Of a stretch of 64,000 nt of DNA, positions 35,448 through 47,530 are shown in pieces. Position 1 is the first letter of the stretch. The number at the start of each line of letters is the position of its first letter. Location: NCBI GenBank assembly GCA_032433765.1, contig JAVIAB010000156.1, positions 87,769,467 to 87,833,466 on the forward strand, given 5' to 3'. The position numbers and the translations under genes are program-made. The notes beneath the pieces were generated by a model. The model was not told where the DNA came from. It saw only the letters and a program-made list of their open reading frames with translations, and made no database searches. The DNA is from Megaustenia siamemsis. Taxonomy: Eukaryota; Mollusca; Gastropoda; Stylommatophora; Ariophantidae.

Positions 35448-38400
35448 CATTTAATGGCAAACTACCTTCTTATATTGCCTAGAATAATCATGTCAAAATG
35501 CAACTTAATATCTACAGCTAACGACGTTAATGGGGACTCTACAGCCACCTCGTCCGGAAGGGAGCGTCATTTGCTACAGGTGACACCCGATCGTCATCAA
35601 GCTACTGTATGCGAGATCACAAATAAAGAGACACTAGCAATAGGAACTTAGAACATTAGATCAGCATTCCAGGTTGGTAAAATAGAAAACATCAGTCAAG
35701 AAATGAAGAGAATGAAATTGAACATCTTGGGACTATGTGAAATGAAATGGAAAGCGAGCAGGATTATTACAACGCGACAGCGGAAATATAATTTACTCTG
35801 GTGGAACCACACACGAAAGATGAGTAGGCATCATGTTAGATAGAGAAAGAATAAAAACAATGAAAGGATTTTGGCCAGTATCAGATAGAATTTTGCTAGT
35901 AAAATTGAGAGGTAGACCAATGGATATCAACATAATTCAAGCTTATGCACCAACAAGTAATAGTGAAGAAGAAGACATTGCCAATTTTTACAACGAGCTA
36001 GAGATGACCATGGAACAGTGTAAATCCCAAGAAATAACTATTATATTAGGGTATTTCAATGCAAAGGTAGGAACAGCTAAAGTGCAAAATGTGACTGGGA
36101 GACATGGCCTTGGAGAGACGAATGACAGAGGGGATAAATTGATAGATTGGGCAAAGACACATTAAATGATTATATTACACCTGGTTCAAACAACACCCTA
36201 GGCGACTATGGACATGGCAAAACCCAGACAAAAAAGTACACAATCAAATTGATTTAATACTGGTACAGAGAAGATTCAGGAAAGGGCTAACATCAGTTAA
36301 AACAAGGCCAGGAGCAGATTGCAATAGTGACCATGTACCAGTAGGTGGAAAGATGAGAATAAAATTGCGGAAGACACAGAAATCCCCAAGAAATATGAAA
36401 TTAGAACTAGATATGCTTAGAATAAATAGACAGATGAGTGTTAAGTACAGCACGATAGTACAAAATAGATATAATGCTATTGAGAAAATACAGGACATCG
36501 AGGAACAGTTGGAAATGCTCAAACAATCGATTCAACAAACATCAAAAGAAGTAATACCAGTGACTAAAAGAATCAGCAAAATGAAATGGATGACAGAAAA
36601 AATATTACAAATAATGGACGAAAGACGAAAACATGAGAAAGAAGAACGGACAAATGAAATATTGACATAAATGGAATCCAGTGGTCACTGACCAAACAAC
36701 TTGATGATTTAGACTTTGCTGATGACATAGCTCTCCTATCACACAGCCATCAACAGATGCAGGATAAAATGAGCATACTTGATGAGAGATCACAACAGCT
36801 AGGACTGAAGATTAATAGAGATAAGACCAACATTATGAGAATTAATACAATTGGCAGTAACCAAATAAAACTAGGAGAAATACCTCTACTAGACGTACAA
36901 TCTTACATATATCTGGGCAGTAATATAGATAAAGAGGGAGGAACAGAAAACGATACCAAAATAAGGATATCAAAAGCAAGAGGAGCTTTCATTGCACTGG
37001 GAAACATATGGAAATCCAAAGAAATTAGGCTAAATACAAAAATACAAATTTTCAACTCCAATGTTAAGTCGGTTCTATTATATGGCTGTGAAACATGGAG
37101 AATAACAAAATTGACAATCACGAAGGTACAGACTTTCATTAATGGATGCTTGCGCAGAATAAAGGGATGGAAATGGCAGGACAAAGTCACAAACGTGGAA
37201 TTATGGAAATGTACCGGTCAAATACCAGTGGATAAAGAAATACAGCGAAGACGATGGCGATGGATAGGACACACACTACGGAAACCAACTGAGAGTATTA
37301 CACAACAGGCCCTTTTTTGGAATCCCCAGGGGAAAAGACAAAGAGGAAGACCAAGGAATTCTTGGAGAAGACAGATTGAAGCAGAGATGAAGATGATGGG
37401 GAAGACATGGAATGATCTTAAAAGAATTGCAAAAAACAGAACGACTTGGAAAGTGTTTGTTGAAGACCTATGCTCCACTGGGAGCTAAAAGGTAGAAGAA
37501 GAAGAAGAATATAGATAAAGAGGGAGGAACAGAAAATGATACCAAAATAAGGATATCAAAAGCAAGAGGAGCTTTCATTGCACTGGGAAACATATGGAAA
37601 TCCAAAGAAATGAGGTTAAATACAAAAATAAAAATCTTCAACTCAAATGTTAAAGCGGTCCTATTATATGGTTGTGAAACATGGAGAACAACAACATTGA
37701 TAATCTTGAAGATACAGACTTTTATTAATGGATGCTTACGCAGAATAAAAGGATGGAAATGGCAGGACAAAATCACTAACATAGAATTATGGAAATGTAA
37801 CAGTCAAACACCAGTGGATAAAGAGATACAGCGAAGACGATAGCGCTGGATAGGACACACACTAGGGGAGCCAACTGAGAGTATTAAACAACAGGCTCTT
37901 TTTTGGAATCCCCAGGGGAAAAGACAAAGAGGCAGACCAAGGCATTCTTGGAGAAGACAGATAGAAGCAGACATGAAGATGATGGGGAAAACATGGAATG
38001 ATCTTAAAAAAATGGCAAAAAACAGAACGACTTGGAAAGTGTTTGTTGAAGACCTATGCTCCACTGGGAGCTGAAAGGTAGAAGAAGAAGAAGAATGGAC
38101 GAAAGACGACAAAATAAGAAAGAAAACGAACATACAAAATATTATACACAGAGAACCAACATGAAGCAAAGGAAGGATGGTTAAAACAGAAATGTGAAGA
38201 AATGGAAAAACAAAAGAAAGACAATGTATGCACAATTAGCTAAATGAATTAACAGGAAGAAAAGAAGTCAAAGTTTCAAGGTGTGGGAAATCAAAGAAAG
38301 GAAATATAATAATGGGACAGGAGAAGACAATGGAAAGATGGACAGAATATATCAGTCAACTCTATGATGATGAAAAACCAGAGCTAAACAATTCAAACAA

Positions 38401-39925
38401 AGACACAGGACTACCAATATTGCAGAGTGAAGTGGAGGAGGCAATTCAGCACATGAAAAGAGGCAAAGCTCCAGGTCCCGACAATATAACAATCGAAGAG
38501 ATAAATACATTAGGACAGCTGGGAGTACAAGTCATAACAAAACTACTTAATGACATATATAACACTGGACATATACCCGAAGATCTACTAAAATCTATCT
38601 TTGTAGCCATACCGAAGAAGTCAGGCGCCACTGATTGTGAAGACCATCGCACTATTAGTCTCATGAGCCATATGACGAAAATATGACTAAGAATTATCAT
38701 GAGACGTGTAAGGAACAAAATAAAACCAGAAATAAGTGAGGAACAATGTGGATTTGTGGAAGGAAAGGGCACCAATAATGCAATATACATCTTAAGAACA
38801 CTGATAGAAAGATCTATAGAGGTAAAGAAAGATCTATATATGTGCTTTATAGACTACACAAAAGCAGTTGGCAAAGTAAAGCTTGTGGAAATAATCAATA
38901 TGCTGGAGAAATTAAACATTGATGGCAAGGATCTGCGAATCATAAAAACACATGTACTGGCAACAGACAGCAGCTATACGAATTAACAACCAAACAGGAC
39001 AATTCCAATATATAAAACAAGAAGTCAGACAAGGCTATGTTCTGTAGCCGGATTTGTTTCCACTTTGCAGCGAACACATTATGAGATCAAAGTGCACAAA
39101 AAAAGAATTGAAGTCAACGGTCACAATATAAATAATTTGTGATATGTGATTTATGACACAGTCTTAATAGCAGTGACAGAGAATTAACTACAACAAATGA
39201 TAGACATAATAGCAAAAGAAAGCAACAAGAAAGGTCTCAGTCTGAATAGTAAAAAACAGAAGTAATGGTCATATCAAAGAAAAAATCATCACCATCATGC
39301 AGAATAAAAATAAACAGGACAAATCTGAAACAAGTGCAACGCGTCAAATACTTGGGCACAATAATTACATCAGATGGGAGATGCACCACAGAAATAAAAA
39401 GCAGAATAGCTCAGGCCAAAATAGAATTTCAGAAAATGAAAAATATCTTATGCAACAAATCTATGTCAACAGAAGTGAGAAAGATAGTTCATCGGTGCTA
39501 TATAGAACCAATTCTGACCCATGGAAGCGAATCATGGACAGTAGACAAACAAATGAAAAGATTATTAGAGGGCACAGAGATGGGATTTCTCAGAAGAATG
39601 TTGAAAGTTTCCTGGACAGAAGAAAGACCAATGAGGAAATTCTCAAAGAGACCAACACAAAAAGGGAGCCCATAAAAACATCAGAAAGAAACAATCAACA
39701 TTTTTTGGGCACATCATTAGAAGAGGAAAGTTGGAATACTTGGTTACAACTGGCAACATAAAAGGAAAGAGAGATCGGGGACGACAAAGAGAGAAAATAC
39801 TGGATAGCTTGGTGTCATGGCATGGAAAACAGTCAACAACAGAACTGATACGATGCACTGTAGATAGAAGATTGTGGAAGGACATGATCGCCTACACCAG
39901 CCGGTATGGCACATGATGATGATGA
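35448..39925 (+). mobile_element. LINE family A, near full-length, with LINE B nested inside
   Basis: Flanked by GGAAGCATA (35439-35447) and GGAAACATA (39926-39934), a 9-bp duplication with one mismatch. Contents: a leader, an endonuclease domain (LNILGLCEMKW at about 35718, AYAPTSNSEEEDI, NDRGDKLIDWAK, and SDHVPVG at about 36327), a linker up to about 36665, family B sequence (36666-38093), then the family A linker and RT (KAPGPDNITIEEI at about 38465, DEDHRTISLMSHMTKI-type block, QCGFVEGKGTNNA, a damaged catalytic box near 39140), the thumb (YLGTIITSDGRC), and the C-terminus with a TGATGATGATGAG tail. Stops and frameshifts are frequent. Confidence 0.82.
36666..38093 (+). mobile_element. LINE family B insertion with partial tandem copy
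   Basis: 36666-37502 encodes the family B RT C-terminal part in one long open frame: LDFADDIALLSHSHQQMQDK (catalytic box intact here, 36711-36770), IYLGSNIDKEGG, LLYGCETWR, and a C-terminus at VFVEDLCSTGS, then an AGAAGAAGAAGAA tail. 37503-38093 repeats 36915-37502 with about 7% difference, each copy ending in its own AGA tail. The first copy starts exactly where the family A linker breaks off. Confidence 0.8.
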
Positions 39926-40240
39926 GGAAACATAACACCAGGAGAGGCGAACAGAAGAGCAAAAGATGGATTGATGGAATATTAGAAACACTAGGAAACA
40001 TAAAACCAGGAGAGGCGAACAGAAGAGCAAAAGATGGATTGATGGAATATTAGAAACACTAGGAAACAACAGCAGGAGAGGCGAACAGTAGAGTGAAAGA
40101 TGGATTGATGGAATATTAGAAACACTAGGAAACATAGCAGCAGGAGAGGCGAACAGTAGAGCAAAAGATGGATTGATGGAATATTAGAAACACTAGGAAA
40201 CATAACAGCAGGAGATGCGAACAGTAGAGCAAAAGACGGT
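39926..40240. repeat. 66-68-bp minisatellite, right block
   Basis: Five copies of the GAAACACTAGGAAACATAAC, AGCAGGAGAGGCGAACAG, AGCAAAAGATGGATTGATGG unit, period 66-68 bp. It is the continuation of 35331-35447 across the LINE A insertion. Confidence 0.9.
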
Positions 40241-40800
40241 AAATAATATCGCCCCTCGACGCTGAAAGGAAAATGAGGAAAGAAAGAAGAAGAAAAAGGA
40301 GAAGAAGGAAAAGAGGAAGAAGACGAAGCCATTTTTACCTTCTCTAAATCTCCTCCCACAAACAAACCTGTCGGAATTCTGTCCCGTTCTCTCAATGTAT
40401 ATGTCTGCATCGCCTCTGCCTCCAGGACGATGATTTCCTCCATCAAGCACATCTGATATTGCATTTGTCGACATTTTCTTTACCTTCAATCGGGTCTCCG
40501 AACTTTCTTCAAACTAGATCTCCCTAATACCCGCACTCAGCACTTAAGTTTTACACTCACGATTCGTCCTTCTCTGATAAAATTCCTCTCTCTCTCTTTC
40601 TCTCTCTATCACCCACCACCCATACAATTTTTCAGCGCTTCGAGTCCTTAAACACCAGCTACCTATCCTTCACTCGTATCCCACCAACCTCCACTTAATC
40701 TATGATCCTCCTTTGGTAGTTTACAAACGTGACAGGAACCGTCGGGATATCATGGTCGGGAGCCAACCCTTCAGCCCTAGCCATTAGCATAGGGGAACGA
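40241..40800. other. Unclassified sequence
   Basis: Contains a purine-rich stretch (40258-40330) and a short TC run at about 40590. No gene or repeat family is recognised. Confidence 0.45.
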
Positions 40801-41155
40801 CCCCTTGTGGTCAGTCTGTATGTAAACATGTGCCCCTTGTGGTCAGTCTGTATGTAAACATGTGCCTCTTGTGGTCAGTCTGTATGTAAACACGTGCCCC
40901 TTGTGGTCAGTCTGTATGTAAACACGTGCCCCTTGTGGTCAGTCTGTATGTAAACACGTGCCCTTTGTGGTCAGTCTGTATGTAAACACGTGCCCCTTGT
41001 GGTCAGTCTGTATGTAAACACGTGCCCCTTGTGGTCAGTCTGTATGTAAACACGTGCCCTTTGTGGTCAGTCTGTATGTAAACACGTGCCCCTTGTGGTC
41101 AGTCTGTATGTAAACACGTACCCCTTGTGGTAGGTCTGTATGTAAACACGTGCAC
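40801..41155. repeat. 32-bp minisatellite
   Basis: Eleven almost identical copies of CGTGCCCCTTGTGGTCAGTC plus TGTATGTAAACA. Confidence 0.95.
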
Positions 41156-41199
41156 TTCAAGCTAATGACCTGGCCACTTCCTGGTTAGGAAGGTCTAAT

Positions 41200-41975
41200 C
41201 ACGTCAGGAAGGGAGACTTTTGAGTGACACTCGAGATATAAAGAGGAGACTTTTGATTGACAGCTGAAATATAAAGAGAAGGAGACTTTTGAGTGACACT
41301 TGAAATATAAAGAGAGGGAGACTTTTGAGTGACACGTTAGATATAAAAAGAGGGAGATTTTTATTGAGATACGGAATAAGAAGAGAGGGAGATATTTGAG
41401 TGACACGCGAGATATAAAGAGAGGGAGACTTTTGAGTGACACGTTAGATATAAAAAGAGGGAGATTTTTATTGAGATACGGAATAAGAAGAGAGGGAGAC
41501 TTTTGAGTGACACGAGAGATATAAAGAGAGGGAGACTGAGTGAAACGTGAAATATAAATAGAGGGGGACTTTTTATTGAGATACGGAATAAGAAGAGATG
41601 GAGACTTTTGAGTGACAGGCGAGATATTAAGAGAAAAAGACTTTTGAGGGACACACGAAATAAGAAGAAAAGGAGACTTTTGAATTTTCTTCTTTCCTTC
41701 CTCATTTATCTTTCAGCGTCGAGTGGAGATATAATTTGCGATCTTTTGCTCTTCTGTTTGCCTCTGCTGCTGTCATGTTTCCTATTATATGCAAGGGAGA
41801 CGTTTGAGTGACATGAGATGAAAAGAGAGGGAGACTTTTGAGTGACACGAGATGAGAAGAGAGGGAGACTTTTGAGTGACACGAGATGAGAAGAGAGGGA
41901 GATGTTTGAGTGACACGAGATGAAAAAAGAGAGGGAGACTTTTGAGTGACACATGAGATTAGAAGGGAGAGACCG
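41200..41975. repeat. Degenerate GA-rich minisatellite
   Basis: Repeats of GAGGGAGACTTTTGAGTGAC plus ACGAGATATAAAGA with spacing of about 35-60 bp, interrupted at 41685-41795 by non-repetitive DNA. Open frames here are repeat artefacts. Confidence 0.85.
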
Positions 41976-42354
41976 ACTGGTGGTTAAACAGTAAAGTTCA
42001 TGTAATTTCAACGAGAAAAACTGTCACTGACCTACTGGTTGGCAGCTGACGGCTTGATATCCACTTATGGAAAAGTTCAGCCACTCGACTCAACTGCTCA
42101 TCTCTCGGCTCGTCATCCATTGAGGCTGTTTGTGATGTTAAACCTATTTGGATAAAAGCGGCAGAAGAATTAGTCTGAAGCTCCGTCTAAATGAAAAGCG
42201 GTTGAAGAACATAAGAAGTGATGATCAAGAGTTATGAACTTCCATTATCTCTTACTGCGGCATACAATGATGGAGAAAAAGTCAACAGAAAATTGTGAGC
42301 TCTGGGGGAGAAATCATCTAGGAGATGAAAACATTAATATAGACTCCGGTGTGA
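41976..42354. other. Unclassified sequence
   Basis: No gene, repeat or signal recognised. It is the spacer between the GA-rich minisatellite and the 20-bp satellite. Confidence 0.4.
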
Positions 42355-42792
42355 TTGATAACTTGTTGTTATAGAGGATAACTTGTTGTTATAGAGCAAA
42401 ACTTATTATAAATGATAACTTTTTGTTATAGATGATAACTTTTTGTTATAGAGCAAAACTTGTTGTTATAGATGATAACTTCTTGTTATAGAGGATAACT
42501 TGTTGTTATAGAGGATAACTTTTTGTTATAGAGGATAACTTTATGTTATAGAGCAAAACTTATTGTTATAGATGATAACTTTTTGTTATAGAGCAAAACT
42601 TGTTGTTATAGATGATAACTTCTTGTTATAGAGGATAACTTGTTGTTATAGAGGATAACTTGTTGTTATAGAGGATAACTTTATGTTATAGAGAGGGCAA
42701 AACTTGTTGTTATAGAGGATAACTTTTTGTTATAGAGAAGAACCTGTTTGTTATTATAGAGGAGAACTTATTTGTTATTATAGAGGGGAACT
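42355..42792. repeat. 20-bp satellite, left block
   Basis: About 20 copies of GAGGATAACTTGTTGTTATA and variants (GATGATAACTTTTTGTTATA, GAGCAAAACTTGTTGTTATA). The same repeat resumes at 63290-63595, beyond LINE C and both Polintons, so everything between is inserted material. Confidence 0.93.
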
Positions 42793-43080
42793 TATTGAGT
42801 TATTTGCGGGTCATCATCATTGCACTCCGAACATGTCCATAGGTGCTCAGATCCCCTCCTCAGCAATTCCCTCAGTGTCCAGCGACTGACGACTCCAGTT
42901 CTATGTTGGTTTATAAGTCTTCTTACACGGCCACCAAGTTTCTCATTTCTGGCTGTGCCCATCTTAACTCCCATTTCCATCATCCGAAGAAGTGACGTGG
43001 ATCTGTGTTTGTCGAAGTCATGTGCTCTTCGTTCATCTCGGAGGGCATTGATGATGTCCGCCCGATCCATTGGTTGCCCG
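42793..43080 (-). mobile_element. LINE family C host copy, 3' segment
   Basis: Minus-strand C-terminal coding (MDRADIINALRDERRAHDFD onward to CSECNDDDPQITQ) plus the 3' tail touching the 20-bp satellite. It is cut at 43080 by Polinton element 1. The last six bases before the element, TGCCCG (43075-43080), are the target duplication. Confidence 0.9.
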
Positions 43081-44160
43081 AGTAGTATGGGTGGCTGTGA
43101 ACACATACTAAAAGTGCACGCACATGCACCGAAAGACAATAGATTTGGCACCGAAACCGCACGAAACTGGCACCAAACCCGAGCAAAAGTCCGATAATCG
43201 GCTTATTATCTCGGTGGTCGTGATCGGTAATCGGCTTATCTCGGTGGTGTGCGTTGGTGCGTGACGGCTTATTGATCGGCGCGTCGCTCGTGGTGTGCGT
43301 TGGTGCGTGGCGGCTTATCTCGTGGTGCGTCGCTAGCTCGCCGGTTATCGGACAGCGGTTCTAAAAGGGGTCAGCGGTTCTAAAACTTGTGGGGATGGCG
43401 GTATCTCGCGGGTCGGATGGCGGGTCGTCGCGTGGCGTGCGGGTGGGGAAAGGGGGGTGCCTTTATTGGTCGAGTGTTATCATCATGTGTGGGTATTAGG
43501 CAACAGGAGGCGACATGTAAAAAAATGCTGACAAGCAATTATTAGTATCGTTAGCATCATGTACCAGGTGTGATTATAGCGATTTTTTTTCTCTCTTCTC
43601 TCTCTCTATTGCATATCCAAGCTAACTCAAGTCAAATAAAAATCATCACCAAGCCACACAAATTGACACATCATCATCATGTGCCACCCTCAACACCATC
43701 CTTTCATGTCCTATCATCATCATGTGCCACCCTCAACATCAACCTTCATATCCCATCATCATCATGTGCCACCCTCAACACCATCCTTTCATGTCCTATC
43801 ATCATCATGTGCCACCCTCAACACCATCATCATCATCCCTTTATATCCCATCATTATCTTGTGCCACCCTCAACACTATCATCATCATCATGTGCCACCC
43901 TCAACACTATCATCATCATGTGCCACCCTCAACATCAACCTTCATATCCTATCATCATCTTGTGCCACCCTCATCATCATCCCTTAATGTTCTATCATCA
44001 AGCCACACAAAGTATCAATCATCTCTCTCTCTCTCTCTCTCACACATGCATGGTAAACCAAAACAAAATTCGTTCTATATTTCACAACTTTATTAATACA
44101 ACAAATATACGACACATATATATATTACTGTCCGGTTGTTGATAATTTTAAGCGTCTGGG
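43081..44160 (+). repeat. Element 1 left TIR (outer copy A)
   Basis: Inverted copy of 52108-53211. From the outside in: the AGTAGTATGGGTGGCTGTGA terminus, a GC-rich part with CGGCTTATCTCGTGGTG-like repeats, a CT microsatellite, a subterminal tandem array of ATCATCATGTGCCACCCTCA (43670-43990), and a TTTATT (44089-44094) that is AATAAA on the minus strand. The inner end is AGCGTCTGGG. Confidence 0.92.
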
Positions 44161-44393
44161 TTTCCTCCCTCCTGTTTTGGTGGTACTGCTTGTTAAATGT
44201 CTATCAAACACGGGTGCATAGGAAGTTTCATTAGCCTTCAAAACACAACCGCCCTCCATTTTGACAAAACCTTGATCAAAGCTGGAATAGGTAATTGGTG
44301 ACTCTGCTGAAACACCCGCGGCATTCATATTGGGTGCCGGATCTGTCGTCTGATTAACAAGAGCGAGGTTTCCTTGATTAACAAAGGGGGGCG
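44125..44393 (-). pseudogene. PC4-like gene, C-terminal fragment
   Basis: Encodes on the minus strand the last 80 or so residues (NQTTDPAPNMNAAGVS region to RLKLSTTGQ), nearly identical to 46400-46665. It is cut at 44388-44393 (GGGGCG), where inverted protease sequence begins. It has no start and no promoter. Confidence 0.88.
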
Positions 44394-45263
44394 AGCAATC
44401 GATAAATGATACGGTCGTTTATGTGCTGTCTCGATGAAAAAGGCATGAGAATTCTGTTAAGTTTCGCGCCACGACACTTAAGAAGTATATAATAAACACA
44501 ATATAGACCACACGTGTTGCTAAACAAATCTTGCAACACCCGCGGGTTGTAGACGAATGGAACGTGTGAGTTTTGCTCTATAAAGTTTAAAATATGCACG
44601 TGTCTGGGAGGCAAACCGTAGGAATCGAAATACTCACATTCGCCGAGTCCGTTGTAAAATAGGGCCACCCAATGCTCTCCGGGTTCGTGGGCAGGGTCGG
44701 TGTTTATGACAAAGGCCGCGGTCGCCGTTGGGTCGATGCTTGGCGGTAAGTGGTTTCGTGGAATGACACTAACAAGGGAACAACGTCGAACGAAAATATC
44801 CGACATCAAAAGGTTGTAAATCTCCCTCGTGTTCATATTCTTCTTCTTCTTTCTCTCTCAAACGGCGAAGTCTGTTAGAATCTGCCTTGTCTTGGACACC
44901 TCGAGTACCGAGTCCAACTCGGCGTAGACGATAACTTGTAGGGGAGTAGTTGTGGGAGCGGCAAACTTGAGTTCTATCGACAAGGGTCCGCTTGTGGCTA
45001 GCTCAAAATGGGAGCCGTCCAGTAGGCTGGACGAGAGGTCAAAACCAAATAGACAGTATCCGTCCTTGAATTCTCTATAATCAACGTTATTCCCAGCGTC
45101 TTTACCAATCAGACCCATGGCCAGATTTGTGCCGAAGAAAGCTCTCGCGTATTGATTTCGTTCAAAGTCCATAGTTAGAGGCTTTCCCGAGATACATTTC
45201 CCGTCGACCGTCAGGTTCATATAAATCAGACCAAAGTGTTGAAAATTGAACGGGTTAGCTGTG
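44388..45263 (-). pseudogene. Inverted duplicate of protease and capsid 3' end
   Basis: 876 bp equal in length to 51205-52080 and almost identical, but in the opposite orientation. It contains a full-length protease frame (minus, ATG at 44836, 150 residues shared with 51632-52084 with a single V/L difference at PPRHVHIL) and the last 120-odd codons of the major capsid gene (to about 45263). Joins at both ends fall in 6-bp microhomologies, GGGGCG (44388-44393) and GCTGTG (45258-45263). The protease frame is open, but its promoter and normal upstream genes are absent. Confidence 0.93.
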
Positions 45264-46435
45264 AACCCACCCTAAAAGTGCACGCACATGCACCGAAAGA
45301 CAATAGATTTGGCACCGAAACCGCACGAAACTGGCACCAAACCCGTGCAAAAGTCCGATAATCGGCTTATTATCTCGGTGGTCGTGATCGGTAATCGGCT
45401 TATCTCGGTGGTGTGCGTTGGTGCGTGACGGCTTATTGATCGGCGCGTCGCTCGTGGTGTGCGTTGTTGCGTGGCGGCTTATCTCGTGGTGCGTCGCTAG
45501 CTCGCCGGTTATCGGACAGCGGTTCTAAAAGGGGTCAGTGGTTCTAAAACTTGTGGGGATGGCGGTATCTCCCGGGTCGGATGGCGGGTCGTCGCGTGGC
45601 GTGCGGGTGGGGAAAGGGGGGTGCCTTTATTGGTCGAGTGTTATCATCATGTGTGGGTATTAGGCAACAGGAGGCGACATGTAAAAAAATGCTGACAAGC
45701 AATTATTAGTATCGTTAGCATCATGTGCCAGGTGTGATTATAGCGATTTTTTTTTCTCTCTTCTCTCTCTCTATTGCATATCCAAGCTAACTCAAGTCAA
45801 ATAACAAATAAAAATAATAACCAAGCCACACAAATTGACACATCATCATCATGTGCCACCCTCAACACCATCCTTTCATGTCCTACCATCATCATGTGCC
45901 ACCCTCAACATCAACCTTCATATCCCATCATCATCATGCGCCACCCTCAACACCATCCTTTCATGTCCTATCATCATCATGTGCCACCCTCAACACCATC
46001 ATCATCATCCCTTCATATCCCATCATCATCTTGTGCCACCCTCAACACTATCATCATCATCATGTGCCACCCTCAACACTATCATCATCATGTGCCACCC
46101 TCAACATCAACCTTCATATCCTATCATCATCTTGTGCCACCCTCAACACTATCATCATCATCATGTGCCACCCTCAACACTATCATCATCATGTGCCACC
46201 CTCAACATCAACCTTCATATCTTATCATCATCTTGTGCCACCCTCATCATCATCCGTTAATGTTCTATCATCAAGCCACACAAAGTATCAATCATCTCTC
46301 TCTCTCTCTCTCTCTCACACATGCATGGTAAACCAAAACAAAATTCGTTCTATATTTCACAACTTTATTAATACAACAAATATACGACACATATATATAT
46401 TACTGTCCGGTTGTTGATAATTTTAAGCGTCTGGG
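45258..46435 (+). repeat. Element 1 left TIR (inner copy B)
   Basis: Second copy of the left TIR, starting at GCTGTGAACCCACC and so lacking the outermost 15 or so bases (AGTAGTATGGGTGG). The tandem ATCATCATGTGCCACCCTCA block (45840-46260) is longer than in copy A. AATAAA on the minus strand is at 46364-46369. The inner end AGCGTCTGGG is at 46426-46435. Confidence 0.92.
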
Positions 46436-47111
46436 TTTCCTCCCTCCTGTTTTGGTGGTACTGTTTGTTAAATGTCTATCAAACACGGGTGCATAGGAAG
46501 TTTCATTAGCCTTCAAAACACAACCGCCCTCCATTTTGACAAAACCTTGATCAAAGCTGGAATAGGTAATTGGTGACTCTGCTGAAACACCCGCGGCATT
46601 CATATTGGGTGTCGGATCTGTCGTCTGATTAACAAGAGCGAGATTCCCTTGATTAACAAAGGGGGGCGTGTAATCGTTGAGATTCGTGTTAACAAGAGAT
46701 GGTATGTAGTTTTGGTGGTTAACGACAGGCGGTGTGTAGTTGATCTGATTAACGAGAGGTGGCGTGTAGTTGATCTGGTTAACGAGAGGTGGCGTGTAGC
46801 TGATCTGGTTAACAACAGGCGGCGTGTAGTTGAGGTTAGCATAAGCGGTTAAAATTTCCTCTCGCATCTCGACTAACGTGATAAATTCCTCTCTCGATAG
46901 TGTTATCCCAGTTCTGGTAGGAAACTTCAAAAAACTATCACCGCTATATGTCCTTTCATTTATCAATGGTCTGTTACGAAATAACACAAACCGAGACTGC
47001 CTTAACGCCATCTTTAGACAATGGAACTACAGTCTCATTTCCACGTGACATAAATATGCGCTGATCACTAACATCAAACGAAATTGGCGTATTCAAGCTA
47101 CACGACTCCAT
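46400..47111 (-). pseudogene. PC4-like protein with YTPP repeats, element 1
   Basis: The probable start is ATG at 47111-47109 (MESCSLNTPIS). An extra base near 46980-46984, relative to element 2, breaks the frame shortly before the domain. Downstream lies FRNRPLINERTYSG, then FPTRTGITLSREEFITLVEM, which resembles the C-terminal single-strand-DNA-binding domain of the transcription coactivator PC4/Sub1 (the KGISL-x3-W/F signature). Next come about seven NYTPPVVNQI-type units of 10-13 residues, then a C-terminal region ending RRLKLSTTGQ inside the TIR. The PC4 assignment is by pattern only. The role (late transcription or single-strand DNA binding) is inference. Confidence 0.6.
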
Positions 47112-47530
47112 ATTCAAAGAAAAACAAACACAAACCACCTGGCAACAGACGTTGGTTATGTGTGTGCGTGTACACTGCTCGACTGGGGGTTTTTATACCC
47201 GTTTATCGGGTCGAGGACCGTCTATTTATAGCTGCTAACGCAATACGTTATCAGGCGTGGTAATCAGTCGTGTTGCGACATGTTCAGTGAACTCTGGAAC
47301 TGACCCAATAGGGTGATGTGTGGGGAAATATGATGCGTGTAACAATTCGGTCTCAGGTAATGCGGCTTGAGACTAGAAAACTCCTCATCCCCCCTGTAGT
47401 GTTTATATAGGTTGTGGCTTATAAAAATAGGTGTTAGTTGAAGAGGGGGAAACCTCGCGCGCTGACCTAAAATCACTCGTTGTTATTTTCGTCGGGGACG
47501 TAATCACTAAAGTTAGTAGCACTTGTGAGG
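47112..47530. promoter_or_regulatory. Divergent promoter region, element 1
   Basis: Intergenic between the minus-strand PC4-like gene and the plus-strand ATPase. Minus-strand TATA candidates are GTATAAAAA (47190-47198), about 80 bp above the PC4-like ATG, and TATAAATAG (47222-47230). A plus-strand candidate is TATAAAAATAG (47420-47430), about 100 bp above the ATPase ATG, with GTTTATATAGG at 47401-47411. The first pair is conserved in element 2. Confidence 0.5.

Noticed and set aside
40801..41155. Attachment-site or origin-like iterons
   Set aside because: Eleven perfect 32-bp repeats could look like iterons, but there is no replication gene nearby and the region is one of many neighbouring minisatellites.
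43570..44142. Open frames rich in His and Ser within the TIR tandem blocks (also 45774-46417, 52126-52670, 54692-55409)
   Set aside because: They come from the ATCATCATGTGCCACCCTCA arrays, exist in all three frames, and differ in length between TIR copies.
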